From Bacteroidales bacterium UBA4070 (GTDB lineage Bacteria; Bacteroidota; Bacteroidia; Bacteroidales; VadinHA17), in NCBI GenBank assembly GCA_002383485.1, contig DFYY01000016.1:1-27020 (forward strand): a DNA stretch of 27,020 bases, written 5' to 3'. The stretch's first letter is position 1. Every line of letters begins with the position of its first letter. The position numbers and the translations under genes were made by a program. Below the pieces are notes generated by a model, which ran no database searches, was not told the origin of the DNA, and worked only from the letters and a program-made list of their open reading frames with translations. Shown piece by piece: positions 8,141 through 18,800 of this stretch.

Positions 8141-8242
8141 CTACTTTGAGCCTTTCTTTTCCTTTTTCTCCTTGCGCTTTTCCTTAAGGCTCTTGGTCGG
8201 CTCTTTCTTCTTGTCCTTCTTTGATACGAGACCTTTTGTCAT
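8141..8242 (-). CDS. 33-residue lysine-rich small protein
   Basis: ATG at 8242-8240, TAG at 8143-8141. The product begins MTKGLVSKKDKKKEP and continues TKSLKEKRKEKKEKKGSK. About half the residues are Lys or Arg, there are no aromatic residues, and no fold is predicted by eye. From memory, short proteins of the pattern M-x-K-G-x-x-S-K-K...K-K-E-P...L-K-E-K-R are widespread in Bacteroidota genomes, usually unannotated or hypothetical. That recollection, plus the clean start and stop, is the reason for calling it. It may bind nucleic acid or the ribosome, by charge only. It ends 34 bp before the histidine kinase start on the same strand. No Shine-Dalgarno is visible, which is normal for the phylum. 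Confidence 0.65.
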   Translation of the reverse strand: MTKGLVSKKDKKKEPTKSLKEKRKEKKEKKGSK

Positions 8243-8374
8243 GGCTTTAATATTTTGATTTAAAATACTTTACAGAAGCGGGTTCATGTACGCCTCAGAT
8301 TGAGCATAAAAATAGCATCAGGGAATGTAAAATGCAACCCTTGTTGAATAAAAAGTGAAAAGTTGTCTTGAGGA

Positions 8375-8404
8375 GGGGTGGGGGTGACGGGGGGTTAAAG
8401 CGGG
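8375..8404 (+). other. Potential G-quadruplex
   Basis: Four runs of three or more G (8375-8378, 8380-8384, 8389-8394, 8402-8404) are separated by loops of 1, 4 and 7 bases, satisfying the G3+N1-7 folding rule. It lies 133 bp from the start of the lysine-rich ORF and 462 bp before protein A. Formation in vivo is not shown by sequence alone. Confidence 0.6.
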
Positions 8405-8631
8405 AGGTCAGGGATTGGTAAGCCTGTGGTCTTCCGGCCTGGTTTTCTGTTAGCCGAATGAAATGGTTCTTTTGATCTATCATGATTGCCTTTTGGTCAA
8501 ATTAAAGTTTCCGTATTGTTCTTTATTCTTAAATTTAGACTGTTTTTAAAGGCTGAGTATATTTTTATTCTTAACGCATTCCTGAAGGCATTTCTCCGGG
8601 AACGATCCTTATCGAGGTATGAATAACATAT

Positions 8632-8668
8632 GCCCGGCCCTGTAGAGTGAGCCGGGTTTTCTTGTTTT
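8632..8668 (+). terminator. Hairpin followed by T-rich run
   Basis: cccggc (8633-8638) pairs with gccggg (8651-8656), extended by one G-U pair, with a 12-base loop, followed by a T-rich run at 8657-8666. It has the form of a weak intrinsic terminator on the plus strand. It lies about 200 bp before protein A, so it could end a short leader or small RNA, or act as an attenuator. No upstream plus-strand gene needs a terminator here. Confidence 0.4.
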
Positions 8669-8865
8669 ACCGGTCTCAGCCAGGAGAGATGTCAGTGTGA
8701 CTGACGGAACGGAAGTGTATCGAATTTTCATCGTCATAATAGGCTAACTATGCTAATTGCAATATCTTACAAAACAGCTCTTGTCAAAAGGGTGATGTTT
8801 GAATTTCGCATTTCAGGATCGTTTTGCCAGGATGGTTTGAATAACTTATAATTCCAAAATTGATT

Positions 8866-11800
8866 ATGAAAAGCTTAATCAATTCAAAGACCGGGGCCAT
8901 GCTGCTGGTGTTGATGGCACTGTCGGGTACGACTGCATGGGCTGATGTAGACGATTTTGTGCTTTCCGTCAGAGATGTAACGCAACCCACTGCGAATACA
9001 ATTGAGTTCAACCTCTGGCTCCTGGATACGGATAGCACCCAGACCTTTGAGTTTGCGGCGTTGCAGATGGGGCTGCTGGTTAACTCTTCAATCTACGGTA
9101 CCGGCACGCTGACAGTCAGTTATAGCAACAACGGCTCGGGACTGGATGCTGCTCAGCAGTTTGCCGGCTCAATTGATGTGGTGTCTCCATTGACCGGTTA
9201 TGATGGGAAGACGCTTATCAGGCTGATGGCCAATTTGATTCCGCCTGTGCCGCCGGGTGCCGGAACGGGTACGTTGATCGGCACTTCCGGCAACGGTACA
9301 TTCCTTGCGCATTTCACAATCACGAGCTCGGTCAGTTTTACTCCGAATAGTGCTGCAGGGCTGGAATTTTGTTCAGGCACGGCTGTTTCACCCCTCTGGC
9401 CAACGGTTCTTTATGCATATATTGAAGGCAACAGCAATTCGCTTCCTGTAATTTCGGGTGTGGATGCCATTGTTGATGGTGATCCGCTGCTGAATCCAAG
9501 ATTACCGGCAGTGTATGACCTCACAGGAGGTGAACCCTATTGCGCGGGTTTGGGTGGGTCCCTGACAGGACTTAACGGATCCGAGTCAGACGCAACATAC
9601 ACTGTCTACAGGAACGGGTTTCCGGCCGGCACAATAAACGGCACCGGCAGCGCTCTCTCCTTTGGACTGCAGCCGGCCAGCACATTAACTGTTCGTGCTA
9701 CAAACATCGCCGGGACAGTACAGATGAACGGCGAGCTTGTCATAACTGAAATTCCCCTGAATACGGTTTCACTCACCTCCGGGGCAGGCTCGAACAATCA
9801 GTCTGTGTGCATCAGCACGGCCATGACAGACATTACATTCTCCACTACCGGTGCTACCGGAATAGGGACTCCCTTGAACCTTCCGGCAGGTGTGGAGGCA
9901 TTGTGGGCAGCAGACGTGATCACTATCAGCGGTACCCCGGCTGCAACCGGTACATTCAGTTACATCATCCCCCTTACCGGAGGTTGCGGTACAGTCGCTG
10001 CCACCGGAACAATAACTGTCAATGATCTGCCGACAATCACAGTCAGCACTTCACCCTTCTGCTCGGCAGATCTTTTAACCTATACACTGGAAGTCACTGT
10101 CAGTTCAGGCACGGTAACAAGCAGTGCAGGGACCGTGACTGATCTTGGCGGCAATTTATGGAGGATATCCGGGGTTACAGCCGGGACAGGAGTTACGGTT
10201 ACTGTAACTGATGCCAACACCTGTGACAACAGCCTGTCAGTAACCTCACCCGACTGCAGCTGTCCTGTGGTAACGGCTCCTGTGAGCGGCGGTGATCAGT
10301 CGTACTGTGCTGGAGAATCCATCCCGTCGCTTACGGTAACCGTTGGCGCAGGCGAGACAGCAGACTGGTACAGTGCGGCATCAGGAGGGACGTTGTTGCT
10401 GTCAGGCAATACTACCTACACACCCACTGCCCCCGGCACTTATCATGCAGAGGCAAGGGTAACGGCTAACAACTGTGTGAGCAGTATACGTACGTCAGTC
10501 ATCCTTACTGAGAATCCCCTTCCGACGGTCACCCTTGGAACGCTGCCGACGGTATGCGTTGATGCAGCGGCCATCCACCTTACCCAGGGATCACCCACTG
10601 GTGGTATTTACAGCGGTCCGGGCATCACGGACGGTCCGACCGGTCTGTTTGATCCGTCGGTTGCAGGAGAAGGAACACATACGATCACCTATACTTATAC
10701 AGATGGTACAACCGGCTGCACCGGCAGTGCGACCAGTACGATAACAGTGAATGATCTGCCGACAATCACAGTCAGCACTTCACCCTTCTGCTCGGCAGAT
10801 CTGTTAACCTATACTCTGGAAGTCACTGTCAGCACAGGCACGGTAACGAGCAGTGCAGGGACCGTGACTGATCTTGGCGGCAATTTATGGAGGATATCCG
10901 GGGTTACAGCCGGGACAGGAGTTACGGTTACTGTAACTGATGCCAACACCTGTGACAACAGCCTGTCAGTAACCTCACCCGACTGCAGCTGTCCTGTGGT
11001 AACGGCTCCTGTGAGCGGCGGTGATCAGTCGTACTGTGCTGGAGAATCCATCCCCTCATTGACGGTTACGGTAGGCCCTGGCGAGACTGCAGATTGGTAC
11101 CCCGAGGCGACCGGAGGCACATTATTGCTTGCAGGCAATACTACCTACACCCCCTCAGTCCCCGGCACTTATTATGCAGAGGCGAGGGTAACAGATAACA
11201 ACTGTGTGAGCAGCACACGTACGTCAGTCATCCTTACTGAGAATCCCCTTCCGACGGTCACCCTTGGAACGCTGCCGACGGTATGCGTTGATGCAGCGGC
11301 CATCCACCTTACCCAGGGATCACCCACTGATGGTATTTACAGCGGTCCGGGCATCACGGACGGTCCGACCGGTCTGTTTGATCCGTCGGTTGCAGGAGAA
11401 GGAACACATACGATCACCTATACTTATACAGATGGTGCAACCGGCTGCACCGGCAGTGCGACCAGTACGATAACGGTAAACTCCGTGCCGACAATCACAG
11501 TGAGCACTTCACCCTTCTGCTCGGCAGATCTGTTAACCTATACACTGGAAGTCACTGTCAGTTCAGGCACGGTAACAAGCAGTGCAGGGACCGTGACTGA
11601 TCTTGGCGGCAATTTATGGAGGATATCCGGGGTTACAGCCGGGACAGGAGTTACGGTTACTGTAACTGATGCCAACACCTGTGCCAACAGCCTGTCAGTA
11701 ACCTCACCCGACTGCAGTTGTCCTGTGGTAGCGGCTCCTGTGAGCGGAGGCAATCAGTCGTACTGTGCCGGAGAATCCATCCCGTCGCTTACGGTTACGG

Positions 11801-12813
11801 TAGGCCCTGGCGAGACAGCAGACTGGTACAGCGAGGCGACCGGAGGCACATTGTTGCTTGCAGGCCATACTACCTACACCCCCTCAGTCCCCGGCACATA
11901 TTATGCAGAGGCAAGGGTAACAGATAACAACTGTGTGAGCAGTACACGTACGTCAGTCACCCTGACCGAGAATCCCCTTCCGGGCAGTGCGGGAATTATC
12001 AGTGGTCCTGCTTCATTTACTCCGGGAACATCAGGCATAACCTATTCGGTTAGTCCGATAGCTGCAGCTACAAGTTATATCTGGAGCTACACCGGAACAG
12101 GAGTGACAATAAACGGATCTGGCAACAGTGTTACCCTTGACTTTTCATTATCGGCAACCCCGGGCACGCTCTCGGTCTTTGGCCGAAACAGTTGTGGAGA
12201 CGGGTCAGCTGCGACACTACAACTAACCTCGTCCACGAAAACCCTGACCCTGACGTCAGTGTTACTGGAAGGACTTTATAATGGATCCGGTACGATGCGT
12301 GAGGTTTCGAATGGATTTACATCTCAATTCCCCGGGATAGCTGATCGGATAATTGTAGAACTTCATCAGTCTGGCAGCTATTCCAGCATAGTATATTCTG
12401 TCCCGAATGTAGAACTGAGCCTGAATGGTACAGCAACACTAACTATACCGGCTGAGTATTCCGGCAATTACTATATTACTGTGAGACATCGAAACAGTAT
12501 TGAAACCACCACCTCCTCTCCGGTGTCATTTGCAGGCATCAGCATAAGCCAGTCATTTGCCCTGACAGCGAATGTTTTCGGCGGTAATCTGAAGCCTTCA
12601 GGAGATGGACATTACCTTATTTACGGGGCGGATGTCAACCAGGATGGTATTGTGGATACCGGAGATATGAATGATGTTGACAACGGCTCAGCATCGATAA
12701 TGATCGGATACAATGTCCCTGATGCCAATGGTGACGGGCTTGTTGATACTTCAGACATGAATATGGTGGATAATAATTCTGCTGCCATTGTATACAGCAG
12801 AATACCATTTTAA
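8866..12813 (+). CDS. Protein A: exported Ig-repeat surface protein with dockerin-like C-terminus
   Basis: 1315 residues from the ATG at 8866; the frame also opens at a TTG at 8860, less likely. The signal peptide is about 1-26, ending AWA-D. Residues about 27-295 form a beta-rich region clearly related to the start of protein B. Ig-like modules follow, including 2.7 copies of a 243-residue repeat (DNA 10018-11982) carrying CSADLLTYTLEVTVS and YCAGESIPSLTVTVG. A PKD-like domain (ISGPASFTPGTSG) comes next. The last ~190 residues hold a beta-sandwich-like stretch, then two calcium-loop motifs, DVNQDGIVD and DANGDGLVD, 30 residues apart (12631 and 12721), as in dockerins. No T9SS tail is recognisable after them. 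It is probably a secreted adhesin or scaffold. It lies 29 bp before protein B and is likely co-transcribed. Confidence 0.88.
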   Translation: MKSLINSKTGAMLLVLMALSGTTAWADVDDFVLSVRDVTQPTANTIEFNLWLLDTDSTQTFEFAALQMGLLVNSSIYGTGTLTVSYSNNGSGLDAAQQFAGSIDVVSPLTGYDGKTLIRLMANLIPPVPPGAGTGTLIGTSGNGTFLAHFTITSSVSFTPNSAAGLEFCSGTAVSPLWPTVLYAYIEGNSNSLPVISGVDAIVDGDPLLNPRLPAVYDLTGGEPYCAGLGGSLTGLNGSESDATYTVYRNGFPAGTINGTGSALSFGLQPASTLTVRATNIAGTVQMNGELVITEIPLNTVSLTSGAGSNNQSVCISTAMTDITFSTTGATGIGTPLNLPAGVEALWAADVITISGTPAATGTFSYIIPLTGGCGTVAATGTITVNDLPTITVSTSPFCSADLLTYTLEVTVSSGTVTSSAGTVTDLGGNLWRISGVTAGTGVTVTVTDANTCDNSLSVTSPDCSCPVVTAPVSGGDQSYCAGESIPSLTVTVGAGETADWYSAASGGTLLLSGNTTYTPTAPGTYHAEARVTANNCVSSIRTSVILTENPLPTVTLGTLPTVCVDAAAIHLTQGSPTGGIYSGPGITDGPTGLFDPSVAGEGTHTITYTYTDGTTGCTGSATSTITVNDLPTITVSTSPFCSADLLTYTLEVTVSTGTVTSSAGTVTDLGGNLWRISGVTAGTGVTVTVTDANTCDNSLSVTSPDCSCPVVTAPVSGGDQSYCAGESIPSLTVTVGPGETADWYPEATGGTLLLAGNTTYTPSVPGTYYAEARVTDNNCVSSTRTSVILTENPLPTVTLGTLPTVCVDAAAIHLTQGSPTDGIYSGPGITDGPTGLFDPSVAGEGTHTITYTYTDGATGCTGSATSTITVNSVPTITVSTSPFCSADLLTYTLEVTVSSGTVTSSAGTVTDLGGNLWRISGVTAGTGVTVTVTDANTCANSLSVTSPDCSCPVVAAPVSGGNQSYCAGESIPSLTVTVGPGETADWYSEATGGTLLLAGHTTYTPSVPGTYYAEARVTDNNCVSSTRTSVTLTENPLPGSAGIISGPASFTPGTSGITYSVSPIAAATSYIWSYTGTGVTINGSGNSVTLDFSLSATPGTLSVFGRNSCGDGSAATLQLTSSTKTLTLTSVLLEGLYNGSGTMREVSNGFTSQFPGIADRIIVELHQSGSYSSIVYSVPNVELSLNGTATLTIPAEYSGNYYITVRHRNSIETTTSSPVSFAGISISQSFALTANVFGGNLKPSGDGHYLIYGADVNQDGIVDTGDMNDVDNGSASIMIGYNVPDANGDGLVDTSDMNMVDNNSAAIVYSRIPF
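10018..11982 (+). repeat. 729-bp tandem coding repeat in protein A (2.7 copies)
   Basis: Units begin at 10018, 10747 and 11476; the third is cut at about 11982, where the sequence changes to the PKD-like domain. The 729-bp period is 243 codons. Units 1 and 2 are nearly base-for-base identical over long stretches (for example from about 10126 against 10855), including synonymous positions, with patches of difference. This implies recent duplication or continuing gene conversion. Confidence 0.95.
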
Positions 12814-12842
12814 TTTGAAACAAAGGATTAGCAATCTATACT

Positions 12843-15800
12843 ATGAGATTAATCAAATCATTCTTTGAAAAAACAATAACGGCCTCGTTATTGCTGGTTG
12901 CAACAACATCATTGACTGCCCAGAATCCAACCTATTTGTGCGAGCTGAGGAATGATGTTCAGGTTGATGCCAGAACATATGAGTTCGATGTTTATCTGTT
13001 GCGTACAGGAGCGGTTGAATTTGAATTCACGAGCATGCAGTTTGGAATAAATGTAAATTCGGGAATGCGGAATAACGGTACTATTACTGTTAGTATTGTT
13101 TCAGGTTCCTCTGAGCTCACTCCGCTTCAGATACCGATAAATGCCCGTTTTTCATTTGATAACGCAACAAGCTGTATCAGGATGACAGGGACGCCACCTC
13201 CGGGAGCAGGCAGCGGTACAATAATCTCAAATGTCGGAAATGGAACGAGGTTTGGCAGAATCAGATTGGTTAATACTGCTGATTTTGGAACAGTTACACC
13301 TGATCTTACCTGGAGCTATTCACTCGCAACAGGTTACATAACCAGGGTGAACGCCTACGTTGCGGGATTGGCTACTGACATCACTGTGGAGGCATCCCAG
13401 ACAACATCAAACCTTGTAAATCCGATTCTCAATCCCCCGGCTCCGATTGCATACAGTGTCACCGGCGGAGGAGCCTTCTGCGAAGGAGGTACGGGAGTTG
13501 AGGTAGGACTTTCTGATTCGGAGATAGGAGTAACCTATACTCTGATACGCGGAACCACTGATCTTACACCTACTGTGGCCGGAACCGGGAATGCAATCAC
13601 GTTCGGACTCCAGACAGAGACAGGGACTTACACCGTAAGAGGTACAAATGCAGGCGGATCGACCAATATGACTGGCAACGCCATAATTACGATTACTCCT
13701 CTGCCTGCTGTACCGGTAGCCCAGGCAGGAACAGGAGCAGCCTGCAATCAGATAACTGCCAACTGGAATGCGGTATCCGGCGCCACCTCCTACCAGCTCG
13801 ACGTCTCAACTTCCAACACTTTTGCAACCTTCGTTGCCGGATACCAGAACAGGGATGTCGGCAACGTCATCAGTCATAACATAACCGGCCTTGTTGCCGG
13901 AACCACATACTATTACAGGGTCAGAGCTGTCAACAGCTGCGGCATATCAGCAAACTCGGGCACGATAAGTTACGCGACACTTTCGGTGCCTGTACAACCG
14001 GATGCCATCTCAGGTCCGGCCTCACCATGCCCTGGAACCGCAGGGCTTGTTTATGAGGTCCCTGCCGTCTCCGGAGCTACTGCATATGCCTGGAGTGTTC
14101 CTGTCGGCTGGAGTATCACCGGCGGGCAGACAACCAGAACACTCACCGTCACTTCCGGGACAGCAGGGGGCGCAATCAGTGTCTATGCTTCCAATTCCTG
14201 TGGAGACGGAACTGCTAGGACTCTGGCTGTGACTGTCGGGACCAATTCAACTGTCCCAACCGCTGTGAATATAACCAATAACAATACTTGTTTCGATACA
14301 AGTAAAACGCTTACTGTGTCCGGAGGCTCGCTTGGTACAGGTGCGGTCTGGGAGTGGTTCACAGGATCATGCGGCGGGACTTCTGCCGGAACCGGACCAA
14401 GTATTACAGTTAACCCTGCCGCAGGAACAAGCACCACATATTATGTGAGGGCTGCTGGCGCATGCAATACAACAGCTTGCGTAAGCGGAACCGTAACCGT
14501 TCCTGCCAATGTCGGTACCCCGACAGCTCCAGTTCCTTCATCAGCTACAATCTGCCAGGGAACTCCATCGATAACTGTCACAACCTCGGCAGCAAACGCC
14601 ACCAGTTACAACTGGACTGTATCAGGAACAGGGAATACGGTATCAGGAACAGGGGCAACGGCTACTGTTAACTTTAACCCCGATTTCAACGGGGTGGCTA
14701 CAATAAGCGTAACCGCGAACGGTTGCAGCGGACCATCAGCTTCTGCTTCAACAAATGTGACTGTAAGGCCAACGCCTACTGCCTCCATAAGCGGAACAAC
14801 AACAGTGTGCCAGGGAGCAGCAGCCCCGAATATTACCTTTACCAACCCACAGACATTACCTGTTACAATTACTTATAATATCGGAGGTTCGAATGAAGCA
14901 AGTATAAACGTAGCAGCATCCGGTTCTGTACCTTTGACTGTGCCAACCACATCTGCCGGCACATTTACATACAACCTGGTCAGTGTGGCTTACCAGACTG
15001 CTCCTGTATGCCCCGCACCGGTAACCGGATCTGCAACAGTAACTATCAACCCGACTCCTGTTGTAATAAACCAGACCAAATCAATTACAACCGGCAGTAC
15101 TTTCACGGTCACCCCTACGGGAGTCCCGGGCGGAACAACCTACACATGGCCTGCACCTGTAATGAGCGGTGGAGTAACCGGAGGCGTGGCACAGTCAACA
15201 GGAGTAAGCACCATAAGCGGTACCCTCTCTGTACCATCAGGGAGTGGCACGGCAATCTATACTGTTACCCCACGGGCCGGGACATGTGCTGGTCCCACTT
15301 TCACAGTTACAGTAACCGTAACCTCAACCTGTGAACCTGTTCAGTTCACTTCGCATCCTGTGAGTACCGGCATGTGTGCCGGAGGCTCAGCCTCTTTCAG
15401 TGCGTCAACAAGCGGCACATCACCGGACTACCAGTGGCAGTATTATAATGGGGCATCATGGGTGGGCGTTGCCAACGGTGTTCCTACCGGTGCTGTTTAT
15501 ACAAATGCGACTACCACAACACTTGGCGTTTCCGGGATCACTTTGGTGGGTGCATATCAGTACAGATGTTACGCTACAAACTGCACTGTCAGTACGGCAC
15601 AGTCGAACGCTGCCACCCTAACTGTCAACTCGATACCTGCCCAGCCTACGGTTACTGTTACCCAGCCGACTTGCTCAGTGGCAACAGGCACAATAAGCAT
15701 ATCCGCACCGACCGGTACCGGGATGACTTACAGTATTGACGGCACTAACTATACGAACACTACCGGAACTTTCACCGGTGTTGCACCCGGATCATATAAT

Positions 15801-18800
15801 GTTACCGCCAGGAGTTCGGCAGGATGCACTTCTCCAATCAGGGTTGCCACGGTCAATGACCAGCCTCCGACGCCTGTTATAGGTAACCAGACAGCATCAA
15901 TCAACTCTGGTCAGATCTTCAATGTCACTCCAACCGCAGCGCCTGTTGGAACCACATATACCTGGCCTGCTCCGACCTACTCCGGCGGGGTCACGGGCGG
16001 CGTGGCCCAGGCAACAGGTGTTAGCAGCATCAGCGGTACCCTCACGATTCCCTCAGGCAGCGGTACGGCAGTCTACACTGTCACCCCGACTGCAGGCACT
16101 TGCGTGGGCAATACCTTTACAGTTACGGTTACTGTAAGCTCGAGCTGTATCCCGGTAACCATAACCGCTGATCCGGTCAATGCAAGCATCTGTTCAGGAG
16201 GAAGCACATCGTTCAGTGTAACAGCTTCAGGAACATCTCCGGCATACCAGTGGCAATATTACAACGGCTCGGCATGGGTTAGTGTCGCCAACGGCACACC
16301 TACAGGGGCGGTTTACACCAATGCCACAACAGCCACCCTCGGGGTATCAGGCATCACAGCAACCGGAACTTTCAGGTACCGCTGTGAAGCTACAAACTGC
16401 ACGGTAAGCAGTGATCTGTCAGCAGAAGCAACTCTGACGGTCAACGCCTTGCCGGCACAGCCAGTTATTACCGCAGATGGTCCGCTGGCAATCTGCCAGG
16501 GCGACAATGTGGTTCTTACTTCAACGGAAGCCAGCAGCTACCTGTGGTCGAACGGAGAAACTACCAGAAGCATCACTGTGACAACAGAAGGTAATTATAC
16601 AGTCACAGTTACCAACGCGGCCGGTTGCCAGAGTGTGGTATCAGGGACTGCAGCCGTGACAGTCAATGCACTCCCCACGAGGCCTACTATCAATCCTGCG
16701 GGAACAGTCAACATATGCTCAGGAAGCAGCAGGACTCTCACTTCAAGTATCGGTACAACCTACCTGTGGTCCAATGGAGCTACTACCCAGTCAATCGATG
16801 CAGAAACCGGCGGCGCTTATACCGTGCAGGTGACCAACAGCTACGGCTGTCTGAGCCAGCCATCACTGGCGACGACCATCGTTGTTAACCCGCTCCCGGC
16901 CACACCAACAATAACAGCAACGGGATCAACTGCAATCTGTGCAGGAAGCAGCGTGACCCTCACATCATCCCCAAGCACTACCTACCTGTGGTCCAACGGT
17001 GCAACGACACAAAGTATCACTGTTAACAGTGCCGGTGACTACTCGGTCAGGGTGACCGATGCAAACGGCTGCCAGAGCCTTCCCTCGGCAGTTACCGCTG
17101 TCACCGTTAATCCGCTCCCTTCAGCACCCGTCATTGGTACAATTACCCAGGCTACCTGCTCGGTTTCTACCGGCAGCGTTGCACTCAGCGGTCTGCCTGC
17201 TACGGGCACATGGACCATTAGACGGAATACCGGCGGTACTGATATTTCCGGCATTGGAACCACATATACGGTCACCGGCCTGCCTGAAGGCACACATACA
17301 TTTACTGTAACCAACGCAAACGGATGCATTTCACCCGCATCCACAGCAGTTGTCATAAATGCACCACCCGCTGTCCCGACCGCCCCTGTGATGGGCACGG
17401 TTACTCAGCCGACCTGTGCCGTAACTACGGGCAGTGTCGGGATCAGCGGGTTACCCCCTACAGGTACCTGGACCCTCACACGAAACCCGGGAGGGAACAC
17501 AGTTACGGGCACCGGAACAACTTACACGCTCTCAGGCATCCCGGCAGGCACTTACACTTATACTGTAACCAATGTCTCAGGGTGCGTGTCGCCGGCATCG
17601 GCTTCAATTACAGTCAATGAACCCCTGCCGGTGCCTGCCGTGCCTGTTCACTCTGTTAACTGCGATGGTGGATTCAATCATGCAATCATAACCGTCGCCA
17701 GCCCCACAGGTGCCGGATATGAGTATCGTCTCAACAGCGGCACATGGCAGACAGTCAACATCTTCAGTGATGTAGCCAACGGAAACTACACAATTACTGT
17801 TCGTAACTCCTCAGGCTGCACAACCACCGGTACCCTCTTTTCTGTCAACTGCGGCTGCGTCAATCCGCCGCTTCTTACACTGGGAGCAACATCTGGAAGC
17901 ACCTGTGGCATCACGGCTGTGACCGTCAGCGGCAATACCTTTGGCGGCAGCGCCACAAGTGTCACAATAACCGAGAACGGCGGAGGAACGGTGACTCCAT
18001 CAACCTCTGCAACATCACCGTTTGCCTTCACCTACACCCCGACGGCAGCAGACGCCGGACGGACGGTGATCATTACCGTGACGACGAACAATCCTCTCGG
18101 ATCTCCATGCGCAGCAGCATCGGCCACATACACCCTGACGGTGAATGCACTTCCTGTAGCACCAGTACCGGGAACAGTGACCCATCCGACATGTGCTGTG
18201 CCGACAGGCAGCGTCGTACTTAACAGCCTGCCTGCATCGGGAGACTGGACAGTAACCCGGACTCCCGGAGGTCAGACGACAACCGGCTCAGGCACAAGCA
18301 CCACAATCACAGGCCTGGCACCGGGAACATATAACTTTACCGTTACCAATGCTAACGGGTGCGTCTCCGCAGCTTCATCGAACGTGGTGATCAACTCCCA
18401 GCCTGACACGCCGGCGGCACCTGTCATTGGTACCATAACACAGCCAACCTGTGCCCTGTCAACAGGAAGCGTCGCCCTTAGCGGCCTGCCTGCAACAGGC
18501 ACATGGACACTGACGCGCATACCGGGAAATGTCACAATAAGCGGAACAGGAACCACACGTACAGTGACAGCTATCCCGCCGGGAGCGTACACGTTCACAG
18601 TGGCAAACGCTGCAGGATGTGTATCACCTGCTTCTGCCGAGTTTGTCATTAACGTGCAGCCTGTCACTCCCAACGCTCCGGTCATTGGCACCATAACCCA
18701 TCCCACCTGCGAGCTGGCAACAGGAAGCACTGTCCTGGAGAACATGCCCGAATCCGGTGAATGGACCCTTATCCGATATCCGGGTGGATCGACCTCGACG

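Larger units (their letters stand above)
8243..8865. other. 623-bp gene-free region between divergent genes
   Basis: Separates the small lysine-rich ORF (minus) from protein A (plus). No ORF here looks real on either strand. Recognisable contents are a G-rich tract at 8375-8404, a hairpin with T-run at 8632-8668, and a perfect 6-bp hairpin (8691-8696 with 8700-8705, three-base loop). No exact TAnnTTTG element was found for protein A. The length is unusual for this otherwise compact window and suggests a regulatory region or an unrecognised RNA. Confidence 0.6.

Noticed and set aside
8295..8483. 62-codon minus-strand frame in the intergenic region
   Set aside because: Proline-rich stretch is the reverse of the G-rich tract; no start context or similarity that I recognise.
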